Source of the DNA: Ascarosepion bandense
Lineage: Eukaryota; Mollusca; Cephalopoda; Sepiida; Sepiidae
DNA: 64,000 nucleotides
NCBI GenBank assembly: GCA_037127315.1
Contig: JBBBDQ010001922.1
Span: 151,001-215,000 of the forward strand
Reading direction: 5' to 3'
In this document: one piece after another, positions 31,884 to 41,264 of the stretch
How the letters are laid out: each line of letters begins with the position of its first letter
How positions within the stretch are numbered: the stretch's first letter is position 1
The notes under the pieces: generated by a model
Databases searched by the model: none
Seen by the model: the letters and a program-made list of their open reading frames with translations, nothing else
Told to the model about the DNA's origin: nothing
Position numbers and translations under genes: made by a program

Positions 31884-31940
31884 AGTCATCTGCAGACAGA
31901 TCTGTTTCGCTGTATCACAGCTCATCAGTACGGTTAGACA
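31884..31940 (-). ncRNA. Type I hammerhead ribozyme, copy 2 (best stem II)
   Basis: CTGATGA at 31,928-31,922; perfect stem II GCTGT-GAT-ACAGC (31,921-31,909); GAAA at 31,908-31,905; stem III CAG-AT-CTG closed by A15.1-U16.1; C17 at 31,895, cut predicted before 31,894. Stem I CCGTA/TGCAG has one mismatch. Copies 1 and 2 differ in complementary ways (one weak stem each). Confidence 0.85.
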
Positions 31941-32021
31941 GCCGCTTGCTTTTTACCTAGGATTGAAACCCGACCGAATTGGCGTCAATCGGCGATTCTA
32001 GCTATGGGCGCTCGGTAGAAG
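31884..32021 (-). mobile_element. Hammerhead SINE unit 2, 5' member of the tandem pair
   Basis: tRNA-like region at 32,010-31,955 (A-box-like ATAGCTAGAATCGCC, shortened relative to unit 1, and B-box-like TCGGGTTTCAATCC), then the hammerhead. Its linker is missing; the 5' side runs straight into (TA)n at 32,023. Confidence 0.8.

Positions 32022-32022
<1 letters not shown>

Positions 32023-32073
<51 letters not shown>
32023..32073. repeat. (TA)n microsatellite abutting the hammerhead SINE
   Basis: About 25 TA dinucleotides. Confidence 0.97.
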
Positions 32074-32076
<3 letters not shown>

Positions 32077-32090
32077 TAGTAATTACAATA

Positions 32091-32155
32091 TTAACCGTTA
32101 CTTTATCACGAAATATTTGGTATCCATTGACCGAGCAGTCAGTGCTACTGTTCCT
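32091..32155 (+). repeat. Dispersed fragment of the 147-bp satellite
   Basis: TTAACCGTTACTTTATCACG then GGTATCCATTGACC and GAGCAGTCAGTGCTACTG align with the start of the unit at 1-805. The 16-bp palindrome is mutated. Confidence 0.75.
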
Positions 32156-32929
32156 TGAAATTTATATAGTCTGTCTCTTAATACAATTTTTCAGCGAAAT
32201 AGGTTTCTCAAGTCAAATAGTTATTTTCGCTTTTTCGCCTATTGTTAGTAGTGTGGAATGTCAACATCTTCATCATATAATTATTTTCTTTTTGACTTAC
32301 ATACGCTATCCATTTTAGCTGCGACTGCTGTTGATAGTTCTCAAGAAGTGTGGATTGTTATCTGATACCGTTCTTTGTGATTATATAGCGTGTGTCTACA
32401 ATGTTCAAAGAAAGATGATCTTCATCAAGACTCATAGGTTTTTATCGCAATTTTAACCATTAATCTTAAAAACAACGGTTCGTTGACAATCAAAGAAACG
32501 TATCCAACAAGAACAGTAGAGAAAGTCGGTAAATATTCGCTGACGATAAAAGTCTTTTCTTAACCACGACATTTTCTGTGTATCAGACATCTAAAGACTT
32601 TAAGTTAGCTATAAACTATTTTAATACTTTTTGACTCTTGAATTCATTTAGATATATTTATAAATACAAATTTAACAGACAGACCCATGTTTTCTTTATT
32701 TTTATTATTTTTTGAAATCCGGATGTTTATTCCAAGCTTCGAGAATTCAGTGTGGTTGGAATTCGATTTTTAGCATCTTTATATTTAAAAAAGCTTCACT
32801 ACACCATTTCAGCAGCTGATAAGATGAAATTTATACTGGTTGCCAAATATTTTATGTAAAGGAACTTCATCGATTTCATCAACGCGAGACGCTTTCGTTA
32901 ATGGGGCCTATAAAGGATGCTTGTGTTAT
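32156..32929. other. No gene recognised
   Basis: AT-rich sequence. No terminal repeats or coding-like frames were found. Confidence 0.4.
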
Positions 32930-33075
32930 AATAAACGCTACTGCAATTCAAACAGCACAAAAAGTACAGCTCGCATCGACATAAAAATAAATTGCCAACA
33001 CTTAAAAACAACCCCCTTCAAAATGGCTAAAGTAGTGGCTGAAAGCGCTTGAGACAATGGACAATATAGATATTT
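32930..33075 (+). repeat. Penelope-like tail, subfamily B
   Basis: ATTCAAACAGCACAAAAAG, then AAATGGCTAAAGTAGTGGCT and GAAAGCGCTTGAGACAATGG. A related copy is at 62,790. The CTAAAG...CTGAAAGC arrangement parallels the hammerhead-like motif of other Penelope tails. Confidence 0.5.
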
Positions 33076-33165
33076 GTTGGACTCTCTTAGTCCCATCAAA
33101 GGAAAAAATGTAGAAATGTTAAAAAAATAAAAAATAAAAATCCTTCAATTTTCTTTGTCAGATTT

Positions 33166-33410
33166 TTTTAAACTATTATTTCACTCCAAGTAAGGCAATA
33201 AAGATACTAAGACACAATAGGTCACTGAATTTTAGAGAATATGAGAAAAAACGACGAAGGAGAGAGAGCAATAAAAGAAAAATAATGAAGAAAACAGAAG
33301 ATAACGACTACCATTCCATTTAAATTTTTAAAATCAAAGTTGACTGGGAAGTAAGAAGCCGGAAGAGTTTCACAAGAGATAAGTGTGAGAGAAGAAAGTG
33401 CATAGAACAT
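33166..33410 (-). mobile_element. Decayed jockey/CR1-like LINE 3' end
   Basis: Plus-strand read: T run, TTATTTCACTCCAAGTAAGG, a diverged UTR, then CATTTAAATTTTTAAAATC (the KFK block reversed), GGGAAGTAAGAAGCCGG and GTGTGAGAGAAGAAAG. Strongly mutated. Confidence 0.6.
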
Positions 33411-33693
33411 TCAGTTACATCTAGTCATTTCAACCCAAAAATTTTAAGACCTTACTGGCAATCTAGTACTGCGCTTAAATTCGTAAAATCGAGATAAGAA
33501 AGACGTAGACTTTTCCTTAAAAAGTGTTTTCATATCTATCTTTATCTCTTTCTACTTCCAGTGTGTATATGATCAGACTGAGTTGATCTTTCAGACCTAT
33601 CCTAAATCATTAATACATCTTCGACTTTCTCGAAAGACATCATTTGTAAAGAAAGTCAATTACTACCATTCATTACATATCAATGATATTTGA

Positions 33694-34330
33694 CTTTTTT
33701 TTTTAATCATTTCACCCCGAGCAAGGCGGAAACACCACTGATGTGCAGGGGGTTACATAAATGTAAAAAGATTAATTAGAAAAGAGTGAGGAGTACAAAC
33801 TAGTTAGAAAGGAGCAATAGAAACCTGAGAAAGCAGGTGCGATGACAGATACATAGGTGGAGAGAAAGGGAAGGTTATACATGGGAGGGAAGAGAGCTAG
33901 AGTCCAGTAGTTAGTAGATGAGTATTGACTTTACATTTAAATTTCTGGAGGTTGTAGCCGTCAGGAAAGCAAGAATACGGGAGCGAGTTCCACAGGCGGA
34001 AAGTGCGAGAGAAGAAGCTGCAGGAGTAGAATTGTCGTCTGCATTTGGCTAACCTGACTGTAAATGGGTGGGACCTAGTTGTCAGTCTGGTTGTACCAGT
34101 AAACACCTGTTGAGGAGGCATCAGTGACTTAAGCTCATCCGAGCAGAAGCCATGAAAGTATTTATAGAAGAGACAAAGGGAGGCCACATTTCGACGATGG
34201 GGAAGTGGCTGCAGTTGAGTCGCCAGATCAGTACCTATCACATTACAGACTCTCCTTTGGAGCTTGTCAAGAACACTGAGGAGAACGGCAGGGGCACCTG
34301 ACCATAAATGGCAGCAGTACAAAACTAGTT
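33694..34330 (-). mobile_element. Jockey/CR1-like LINE, 5'-truncated
   Basis: Minus-strand frame 33,897-34,322 is fully open: LWSGAPAVLLSVLDKLQRRV, CNVIGTDLATQLQPLPHRRN, VASLCLFYKYFHGFCSDELK, then SHPFTVRLAKCRRQFYS, FRLWNSLPYSCFPDGYN and KVNTHLL. The 3' UTR ends in a T run (poly(A) on minus) at 33,694-33,704. Open coding and close identity to the 2163 copy suggest a relatively recent insertion. Confidence 0.93.
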
Positions 34331-34357
34331 TAAGATTAGTATATAAGGGAATCTGTA

Positions 34358-34440
34358 TACTGATACAATCACCGAAGTTAAGCTATAGTCCGGTCAGTAC
34401 CTTGATGGGTGACCGCTTGAGAATACAAGAAGTTGTAATT
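34358..34440 (+). pseudogene. 5S rRNA fragment (3' two thirds)
   Basis: CAATCACCGAAGTTAAGC, then CCGGTCAGTACCTTGATGGG and TGACCGCTTGAGAATACAAG correspond to the A-box to C-box part of 5S rRNA. About five bases are missing after TTAAGC, and the 3' end is mutated. Clearly a pseudogene, less intact than 6402-6521. Confidence 0.8.
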
Positions 34441-34483
34441 TCGAATGTACAGGTGGATAACTGCTCAGAATGATATATATATA

Positions 34484-34620
34484 TAGTCATCCGCAGACAG
34501 TCCTGTTTCGCTGTATCACCTCAGTCCGGTTAGACACCCGATTGCTTCTAGTTGACCAATTTGACATCAGTCGGAGATTCTACCTCTAAACTATGGCGCT
34601 CGGTGAAGAAATGCAGACGT
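34484..34620 (-). mobile_element. Hammerhead SINE copy 3, ribozyme disabled
   Basis: tRNA-like part with ATAGTTTAGAGGTAGAATC (34,595 region), then GTCTAACCGGACTGAG, TGATACAGCGAAACAGG and ACTGTCTGCGGATGACT. A five to six base deletion removes GATGA from the core, so cleavage is not expected. Stem III is CAG-GA-CTG, still paired. A (TA)n tract lies 3' (34,472-34,484). Confidence 0.75.
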
Positions 34621-34966
34621 TAGAAATGCAAACTTTATTATTGTTGAGTTGTGTGGTAATAAATACGAACAACAGAAAATTGTATTAAATAAATGTATTA
34701 CGGAAGAAAATAGTATTTACAAAGTGGGGTTAGTAGTCATACAGGAAACAAGGTATTAATTGTACGTCTCTTCGTACGATGTAGAGTCCGATTATAATCA
34801 CTTCCGGTTGACTTGTTAGCACAGTTCCAATCACTCTAGCACTGGTATATCGCTACAGTGACATTACCGCCAACAACACCGAGGTCTTGACACGACCACT
34901 ATTTGTAGTGCATGGAATAGTTAATTTATCATTAAAATGGTGGAGAGCACCCTAACAATTATATAC
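34621..34966. other. No gene recognised
   Basis: Includes minus-strand AATAAA at two places and a stretch that may be a decayed LTR or other repeat, but ends could not be defined. Confidence 0.3.
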
Positions 34967-35815
34967 TAGCATCCTAGCCCGGCGTTGCCCGTGCAACTCA
35001 GAACATTTTAGTAGAAGGAGAAGATGCCAATGAGAAGAGTAGATGGAAATCATTTTATTGTTGTTTCAAAATTGTTAAAAACTTCCATTAAAAAATCTAT
35101 TTTCTTTTGTTTTGCGTAAACGTGATTTGATGTTTTGTGTGACATTCTAAACAACATTGGGTTTATTTTTGTTTCAAAATTACGGTGGGAAATATTTACA
35201 TTTTTGTTGACTAAATGAATTTAACATAAAAATAAAAATTATTTAATTGTTTTACTGAAATAAGAAATATAAAAATTATTACGTTCTCAGTTCTGACATT
35301 TTCGAAGAATATTTAAAATTGTAGACATTTAATTTTAAAGGAAAAAGTTACATTAATGCCACACGAATTACAGACAGTTGATTTCCTGCATAAAATATTT
35401 GGCGAAAAAAAAAGCTTTATTTTTTTATTTTATTTTCTGAAGTATGAAATATTAAATCTGAAGAAAAAAAAATTAAATAATTAATTTAACCATTGGCACT
35501 TTTTGTTTTACATATTTTGTTTTTGTTTGAAAAACCCTTTTTTTTAATAAAAAAAAATTAGTCGCGTTTGACACATGTGATTTGATTTCTGTGACGTAAT
35601 TTAGCAAACGACTTAAATCTTAGATGTTTTACGGAGCAAATGTAAACAATCGTCTCCATTGGCCAAAAAGTGCAAAAGGGAAAATTGCTGAACTCAAAAA
35701 GTATGTGTCGACCTGGCTTCCCTGTAGATATATGTCCCTAGAAAGTTTGAATGGCGTAGCTTAAAAAATGTAGGCGTGCACAGGGAACAATCAAACACAA
35801 ACTCACAAATTGTCT
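34967..35815 (-). mobile_element. Non-autonomous Helitron, second subfamily
   Basis: Minus strand ends with CGGGCAACGCCGGGCTAGG then ATGCTAG before T, a Helitron 3' hairpin plus CTAG-T. The internal sequence differs from the 18,154 group. The 5' end is uncertain and lies near the TA tract at 35,817. Part of it (35,494-35,656) is duplicated at 36,358. Confidence 0.65.
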
Positions 35816-35825
35816 TATATATATA

Positions 35826-35945
35826 TATATTATAAATTATAGTTCAAAACATGTACAAATTATAACTTACTAGACAATTGTACATTTTGTTTCGACACTT
35901 TTGTAGTAAATTATAATTTGTACATGTTCTAAACTATTTTATTAT
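35826..35945. repeat. Foldback element with ~45-bp arms
   Basis: Left arm AACATGTACAAATTATAACT and right arm AATTATAATTTGTACATGTT are complementary, continuing outward. The loop contains TTTGTTTCGACACTTTTG. Confidence 0.8.
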
Positions 35946-36031
35946 AAATATTCATAGCTCTATTTCTATATTGAGCACTGTCTTAAATTATTGCTATGAA
36001 CGTTAATATTTTCTTCGTTCATTATTCACTT

Positions 36032-36033
<2 letters not shown>

Positions 36034-36068
<35 letters not shown>

Positions 36069-36141
36069 AAATTTCACACACATATATGGATCTTTTTACA
36101 TAAATATATTTAGCATTTATCAGAAACTCTATGTATACACA

Positions 36142-36175
<34 letters not shown>
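36034..36175. repeat. (TA)n and (GT)n microsatellites
   Basis: TA run at 36,034-36,067 and GT run at 36,139-36,174. Confidence 0.95.
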
Positions 36176-36215
36176 TGTGTTTATGACAGCATTCACCAAC
36201 TTAAACAAGGAGACC

Positions 36216-36648
36216 CTCTAGAAGAGATGCAAGAGATTCAAAAGTTGTCTGGAGCCCCTGGTTAAAGTGATTGATAATATGTACACTGACGGCCATAATT
36301 ATTAGGCAACCCCAGTTATTTTTTAAGGGTCATTCAATAAATAAGCACTTCAATAAATGGCACTTTTTGTTTTACATATTTTGTTTTTGTTTGAAAAACC
36401 CTTTTTTTTAATAAAAAAAAAATTAGTCGCGTTTGACACATGTGATTTGATTTCTGTGACGTAATTTAGCAAACGACTTAAATCTTAGATGTTTTACGGA
36501 GCAAATGTAAACAATCGTCTCTAGAAGAGATGCAAGAGATTCAAAAGTTGTCTGGAGCCCCTGGTTAAAGGGATTGATAATATGTACACTAACGGCCATA
36601 ATTATTAGGCAACCCCAGTTATTTTTTAAGGGTCATTCAATAAATAAG
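36216..36648. repeat. Patchwork duplication A-B-A'
   Basis: A (36,216-36,345) recurs as A' (36,519-36,648), offset 303 bp. Between them B (about 36,358-36,521) copies 35,494-35,656 from the Helitron 864 bp upstream with only a one-base length change. A and A' both end 20 bp inside the mariner left TIR (AGGGTCATTCAATAAATAAG). Confidence 0.9.
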
Positions 36649-37443
36649 GTTATTTTTTCGGTATAAGGACATTGCATACAGATAGAAGCTTACTTTTTTT
36701 TTCAACGTAGTCTCCCCAGCAGTGTCACACTCTTTTCCCATCTGTGCACAAGCTTCCGCATTCCCTCAGCGTAAAAATTTTTGGACTGATGTCTCAGCCA
36801 ATCGCTCACAGCACTTTTGACTTCATTGTCATTTTCTAACTTTGTGCCTCTCGTAAACGCTTTCAAGGGACCAAACAGGGGAAAGTCTGATTGGGCAAGG
36901 TCTGGGCTGTAAGAGGAATGAGGGAGCAGTTCCCAGCCCAGCTTGTTGATGGTCTGCACCGTTTGGGCTGCTGTGTGAGGCCTTGAGTTGTCCTGATGCA
37001 AGACAACTCCATGTGACCGATGATCCCTGCGTTTGTTCTTCATGTCTTTCTTCACCTGTCTCAGGAGACCTCACTTCTGTAGGCCTCTCAGGCCTGTCTT
37101 TATCCTCAACACTGCTCCGTCTTTCTTTAAACACTTTAGCCCACTTTTAGACATTTTTGGCTGAAACATGTGGCACTATACACAGTTGACATTCTTTTAA
37201 GAATTCCAACTGGTTTTGTACCCTTCAGCAACCAAAAACTTGATAACTGACCTCTGTTCAATCCTGGAGCCTGCTTCTTGGTTAGCCATCTTTGTTAATC
37301 TCAAACTCTGAAAGTTTCATTCAATCTGCAAAAAAATTAAATCCCTTTGAAAAAGAAGTAAAGGAAAATTTTAAAAAAGTAAGCTTCTATCTGTGTTAGA
37401 AGTCCTTATACCGAAAAGTTCACCTTATTTATTGAATGACCCT
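36629..37443 (-). mobile_element. Internally deleted mariner element in a MITE
   Basis: TIRs start AGGGTCATTCAATAAATAAG at 36,629 and, inverted, at 37,443; similarity extends through CGGTATAAGGAC and ACAGATAGAAGCTTACTT. TA flanks both sides (TTTTTA before, TAGAATGG after). The surrounding DNA is the Tc1-type MITE also found at 5936. At 815 bp it is shorter than the roughly 1.3 kb usual for mariner. Confidence 0.92.
36702..37310 (-). pseudogene. Mariner transposase pseudogene
   Basis: Reading from 37,290 on minus: an N-terminal HTH part (EAGSRIEQRSVIKFLVAEG, then frameshifts, VYG and KWAKVFKERRSSVEDKDRPE), a central deletion, then the open frame 36,702-37,055 with VVLHQDNSRPHTAAQTVQ (second catalytic Asp), LGWELLPHSSYSPDLAQSDF (third Asp) and RKLVHRWEKSVTLLG. 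The first catalytic Asp region is deleted, so it cannot encode an active enzyme. Confidence 0.9.
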
Positions 37444-37732
37444 CGTAGAATGGTTCTTTTATTATTACTTTGCAAAATTTGACATAGAAAGGAAGCAAAG
37501 ATGAACTCGTCCGAATTACACTAAATTTTCTTCATTCTTTCATTGATGAAACTGCAATATTGGTAATTACTAAGTACTTATAAATTCATTTGATGCATAT
37601 GTTATTGTGCAATATTAACAAACGAACCATTCTATTTTCATTTATAATTATTCACTTGGCGATAAATACTACAAAATAGTATGAAATATATCATTTTATT
37701 AAGACACTGGGGGGTGGTCTAATAATTAGTGT
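37444..37732. mobile_element. Right part of the Tc1-type MITE split by mariner
   Basis: Continues the MITE after the TA: ATGGTTCTTTTATTATTAC and, near the end, GGTCTAATAATTAGTGTAC (the TIR). Roughly 75 bp of the left arm are missing relative to 5936-6332. Confidence 0.8.

Positions 37733-37791
<59 letters not shown>
37732..37791. repeat. (CA)n(TA)n microsatellite
   Basis: CA run then TA run, directly 5' of the Penelope GIY-YIG fragment. The 63.5-kb Penelope copy also has a CA run at this position. Confidence 0.95.
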
Positions 37792-37792
<1 letters not shown>

Positions 37793-38099
37793 TCAGAGAT
37801 TGCATCTCTGATACTAATAAAAATAACCCAGTACATATATTGGTTTTACTACAACCACGCTCTCCCGTAGACTTACATGTCATCTTTCTGATCAGCGTAC
37901 AATTAAACAACATTTCTCTGAAAAACATAAACATGTAGGTAATATCAGACAAATTTTGGTCAACAATACGGTGCTCCTTACTCATACACACAGTAAGAGG
38001 AACCTGCAGATATTGGAGGCCATGTACATTAAATCCAAACAACCAACACTTAATAAAACCACCTTTAAATCCGGACGTAACACGTTGCATTGCATTTGA
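37792..38099 (+). pseudogene. Penelope-like element, GIY-YIG endonuclease domain
   Basis: Frame 1 reads FRDCISDTNKNNPV; a two-base insertion near 37,834 shifts into the frame that gives YIGFTTTTLSRRLTCHLSDQ, then IKQHFSEKHKH, and NLQILEAMYIKSKQPTLNKT, with a stop at 38,097. The YIG, the downstream Arg and the catalytic Glu of the LEA block fit the GIY-YIG endonuclease of Penelope-like retroelements. The RT domain is missing. Confidence 0.88.
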
Positions 38100-38470
38100 A
38101 TACATGGTTCTGTTGTCATTTTGCGCTATCACGCGGTGTGGCATCATAGAACCGCATTGCAAATTTGAAAACTGCGTTTGTTATTTTTGGTAACTATTGC
38201 CGTTTGCCTAGCGGCGTTTTATGTCAACACAAAATAAAATCGTCGGTGATGGTGGATGTTGTTGTATTACCTTCTAAATAACCTCTCTAAAGATGGCTCA
38301 TGTGAGCCGAAGGCTTAGAAGCAAATTAATAAAAAATATCCAAATGTTGGAGATTTTTTGTCTTTATTTTCAACTGAAATTAAAGCCAAAATACGACGTT
38401 TAGAACGGCTCATGATTAAACATAATAGACATTCATTGTCTCTTATATTTAACAATGTTTAGAAAATATA
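38100..38470 (+). mobile_element. Penelope-like element 3' tail
   Basis: Follows the GIY-YIG stop. It includes CTAAAGATGGCTCATGTGAG and CCGAAGGC around 38,290, a hairpin GGCTCA/TGAGCC within a CUGAnGA...CGAA-type frame, and then AAATACGACGTTTAGAACG. The region is repeated in inverse orientation at 49,338-49,650. Confidence 0.75.
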
Positions 38471-38524
38471 TATACATATATAGCAAATCTACAGCCTGCG
38501 ATGGGTAAATTGTCGCTATTTGCC

Positions 38525-38678
38525 TTCTAAAATTTTGCAATGTAATAATAACAAAAGAACCATTCTATTTTCATTTTCAATTATTTACTTGGCAATAAAT
38601 ACTAAAAAATGGTATGAAATACATCACTTTTTTTAAGACACAGGGGTGGCCTAATAATTATGGCCGGTAGTGTATATG
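38525..38678. mobile_element. Right arm of a Tc1-type MITE
   Basis: GTAATAATAACAAAAGAACC, then ATGGTATGAAATACATCAC and GCCTAATAATTATGGCCGG ending GTAGTGTATATGA. Only the right TIR arm remains. Confidence 0.8.
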
Positions 38679-38878
38679 AACGTTTTTTTTATTATGCCAA
38701 GTTGAACTTTGTATGAAAATCTGTTTGTTCGTTGGCCGATTATTTTTTACTTCCTTTACTCTTTTCTTTCTTTTTTTCTTTTTTTTTTTCTTTTTTTTTT
38801 TCTTTTTCCAAATTTGGAATTTAACGAAAACAGAAGGAAACAAAAATCTAGCAAGTTTGTTTTTTCAATCGATTCTCT

Positions 38879-38905
38879 GTGTGTGTGTGTGTGTGTGTGT
38901 GTGTC
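38879..38905. repeat. (GT)n microsatellite
   Basis: About 13 GT dinucleotides. Confidence 0.95.
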
Positions 38906-39124
38906 GCGATCATCGATGATGGATTAAAAAACGTGTCGCTGATCAAAGGAACAAAAAACTAATCGATTGAGCTTATGCGACTGATTGCTCCATCCATTAA
39001 ACTTTTCTTCTCCTATATGTGTTTTCTTGAGTGACTTTAATTCAAGACATTTTCTATACTATCTAATTAAACAGGACGAATTCTTCAGGAACAAAACAGT
39101 GTTTGTTTCGGGAAGAAGTTGTTG

Positions 39125-39573
39125 GAATTGGATCAAAATTAGTGAAAGTTTTTAGCTAATTAGTTTATTCAAAACAAGCAGTCATTCCATTCATCTATCC
39201 CCCCCACACACACACATACACACACACAGTCCTTGCGCAAATATATTTTTATTTATATTTGAATTTTTCCCGATGTCCGAGTATTATATATATATATATC
39301 TATATATATATATATATATATAAATGCGCGATGCACATATCTGTCTGTATGTCTACCTCCTATATGTGTGTGCGCGCATCTATCTATCTATCTATCTCTC
39401 TCTATATATATATATATACACACTCAGACATCGAGCTACAAATTTACACAGGACACAAGAAAAATTTCAGATATAAGTAAAAATATATTTGTGCAAGGAC
39501 TCTGTGTGTAGATGGGTGAATAGAATGTCTGCTTGTAAACTAATTAGCTAAGACTTTAACTAATTTTGATCCA

Positions 39574-39578
<5 letters not shown>
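39125..39578. repeat. Foldback element with ~155-bp arms and microsatellite loop
   Basis: The left arm has GGATCAAAATTAGTGAAAG, TTAGCTAATTAGTTTA and GTCCTTGCGCAAATATAT; the right arm has the inverse (ATATATTTGTGCAAGGAC, TAAACTAATTAGCTAA, CTAATTTTGATCC). Arms match over 39,125-39,282 and 39,420-39,578. The loop is TA, TATC and CT repeat. No transposase. Confidence 0.85.

Positions 39579-39621
<43 letters not shown>
39579..39621. repeat. (TA)n microsatellite
   Basis: TA run abutting the foldback element. Confidence 0.95.
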
Positions 39622-39622
<1 letters not shown>

Positions 39623-40118
39623 CCCGCCCCGATGAGTGAAAAAATTATAACGGTATCTTTACGAATCTTCAAAGTCGGCATGAATCTGCTTAGTTAAATT
39701 GACAAAGTCTTTGCACTAAATCTATCAACGCTCTATTTCTACCATGTTATTGAGTATTTTACGATAAAAAAAGAACTTGCTTGTCTAAATACCTTTTATC
39801 AGTAAAACTACTGAAAAACAAAACAACAATGTTGGCGCCAAAACTATCATAACTAAACACTTTAAAGCAGACATGCAGACAGATATGTGCACACACACAA
39901 ACACAGATATATAAACGAGATTATAATTATACTCGTGTCGAAAACCTTCCTCGAAAACTTTCGGCGGAAGGAAAAAAATGGTTTTATAAAAAGACATTAG
40001 TACATGAACGTCAGTCAAAAGTGTTCGGACCGAGAAGAGCACGAAGCACAAAGAAAAAAACCCGATACGTGTAATCATCTAACAAAAAGTGCTCAATACA
40101 GAGGTAGAGCGAAATAAA

Positions 40119-40248
40119 TAGATACACCTAATGAGCCAGACGAACCTACCTAGGTTTCACCGAAACGGATCCTCAAGAAAAACTGGCCAGCTTTCTCTGA
40201 CGATCCGTTTAGGTGAAAACTAGATAGGTTCGTCTGGCTCATTAGGTG

Positions 40249-40252
<4 letters not shown>
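40119..40252. repeat. 134-bp hairpin (foldback) element
   Basis: Arms at 40,119-40,180 and 40,192-40,252 are complementary: ACACCTAATGAGCCAGACGA on the left against TCGTCTGGCTCATTAGGTGT on the right. The 11-bp centre is AACTGGCCAGC. It abuts a (TATC)n tract. Confidence 0.9.
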
Positions 40253-40291
<39 letters not shown>

Positions 40292-40296
40292 GTCTG

Positions 40297-40340
<44 letters not shown>
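40247..40340. repeat. (TATC)n(TGTC)n(TA)n microsatellite
   Basis: Tetranucleotide runs followed by TA. Confidence 0.95.
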
Positions 40341-40341
<1 letters not shown>

Positions 40342-40484
40342 TTTCCCAGCCTACAATTATTATTGGTATATAAAAACAATTATCGTTATTAACACATGGC
40401 TGGAGGGTACGATTAAGAAACTATAGTCTCCATACTTAAAATAAGACCACTCAGCTATGTAACAAAATCTATTTTTGTTATAAT

Positions 40485-40506
40485 ATTATATATATATATA
40501 TATATA

Positions 40507-40600
<94 letters not shown>

Positions 40601-40617
40601 GTGTGTGTGTGTGTGTT
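40485..40617. repeat. Interrupted (TA)n then (GT)n
   Basis: Two TA blocks broken by AAAAATAT-type interruptions, then GT. Confidence 0.95.
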
Positions 40618-41264
40618 AATGCAACGCATTTTTATTTATTGTTAGTGAACAATAATAAATATTGTCAGACCAAACCAGGAATTCTTATGTTTAACATACT
40701 GTATAACTTATTCAAATTCCTCGCCTTCATATTCAACGCAATGCTCAACCCTATCAGCAACATTAATACAAGTCATTTGACACATTTCTACTTTAATTTC
40801 AGAAAATATATCAGAAATGACTTGTGTTTCAGAAATTCATTTTTGGTTTGAGACTGTAATCAAGATCTTTCCCCACAGTATACGTTTGATGGTATTAGCT
40901 TTAGTAATGGCCACTCAGTTGCTCCACGTTGTTCCAACCAACTCATCTAGAAAAAAAACAGCTTCATTTGCAGAACCCTGGATATTATAATGTCGCATAT
41001 TTTTTGTGTGAAATTTTGGAATGAGGCGTTATAATTATTTATATTATTCACTCTCCATCCGTTTTTTTTAAGGAGATATTTACTCCTTATTCTATGTTTA
41101 GGATAGTATTCTTGTTCTTATTCAATACCAGTAGGTTCTTACGTCTTAGTGGTTTTATCGCCTTGATTGAACAATATATTTAAAAAAGTCGGTTACTATG
41201 ACATTTTCACTTTGTTTTTTCGTGTTTCACATTTTGAAACTCAAACATTTTTTTTCTTTATTCA
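40618..41264. other. No gene recognised
   Basis: AT-rich. The open frame 40,597-40,851 has no motif I can name and starts in the GT repeat. Confidence 0.4.
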
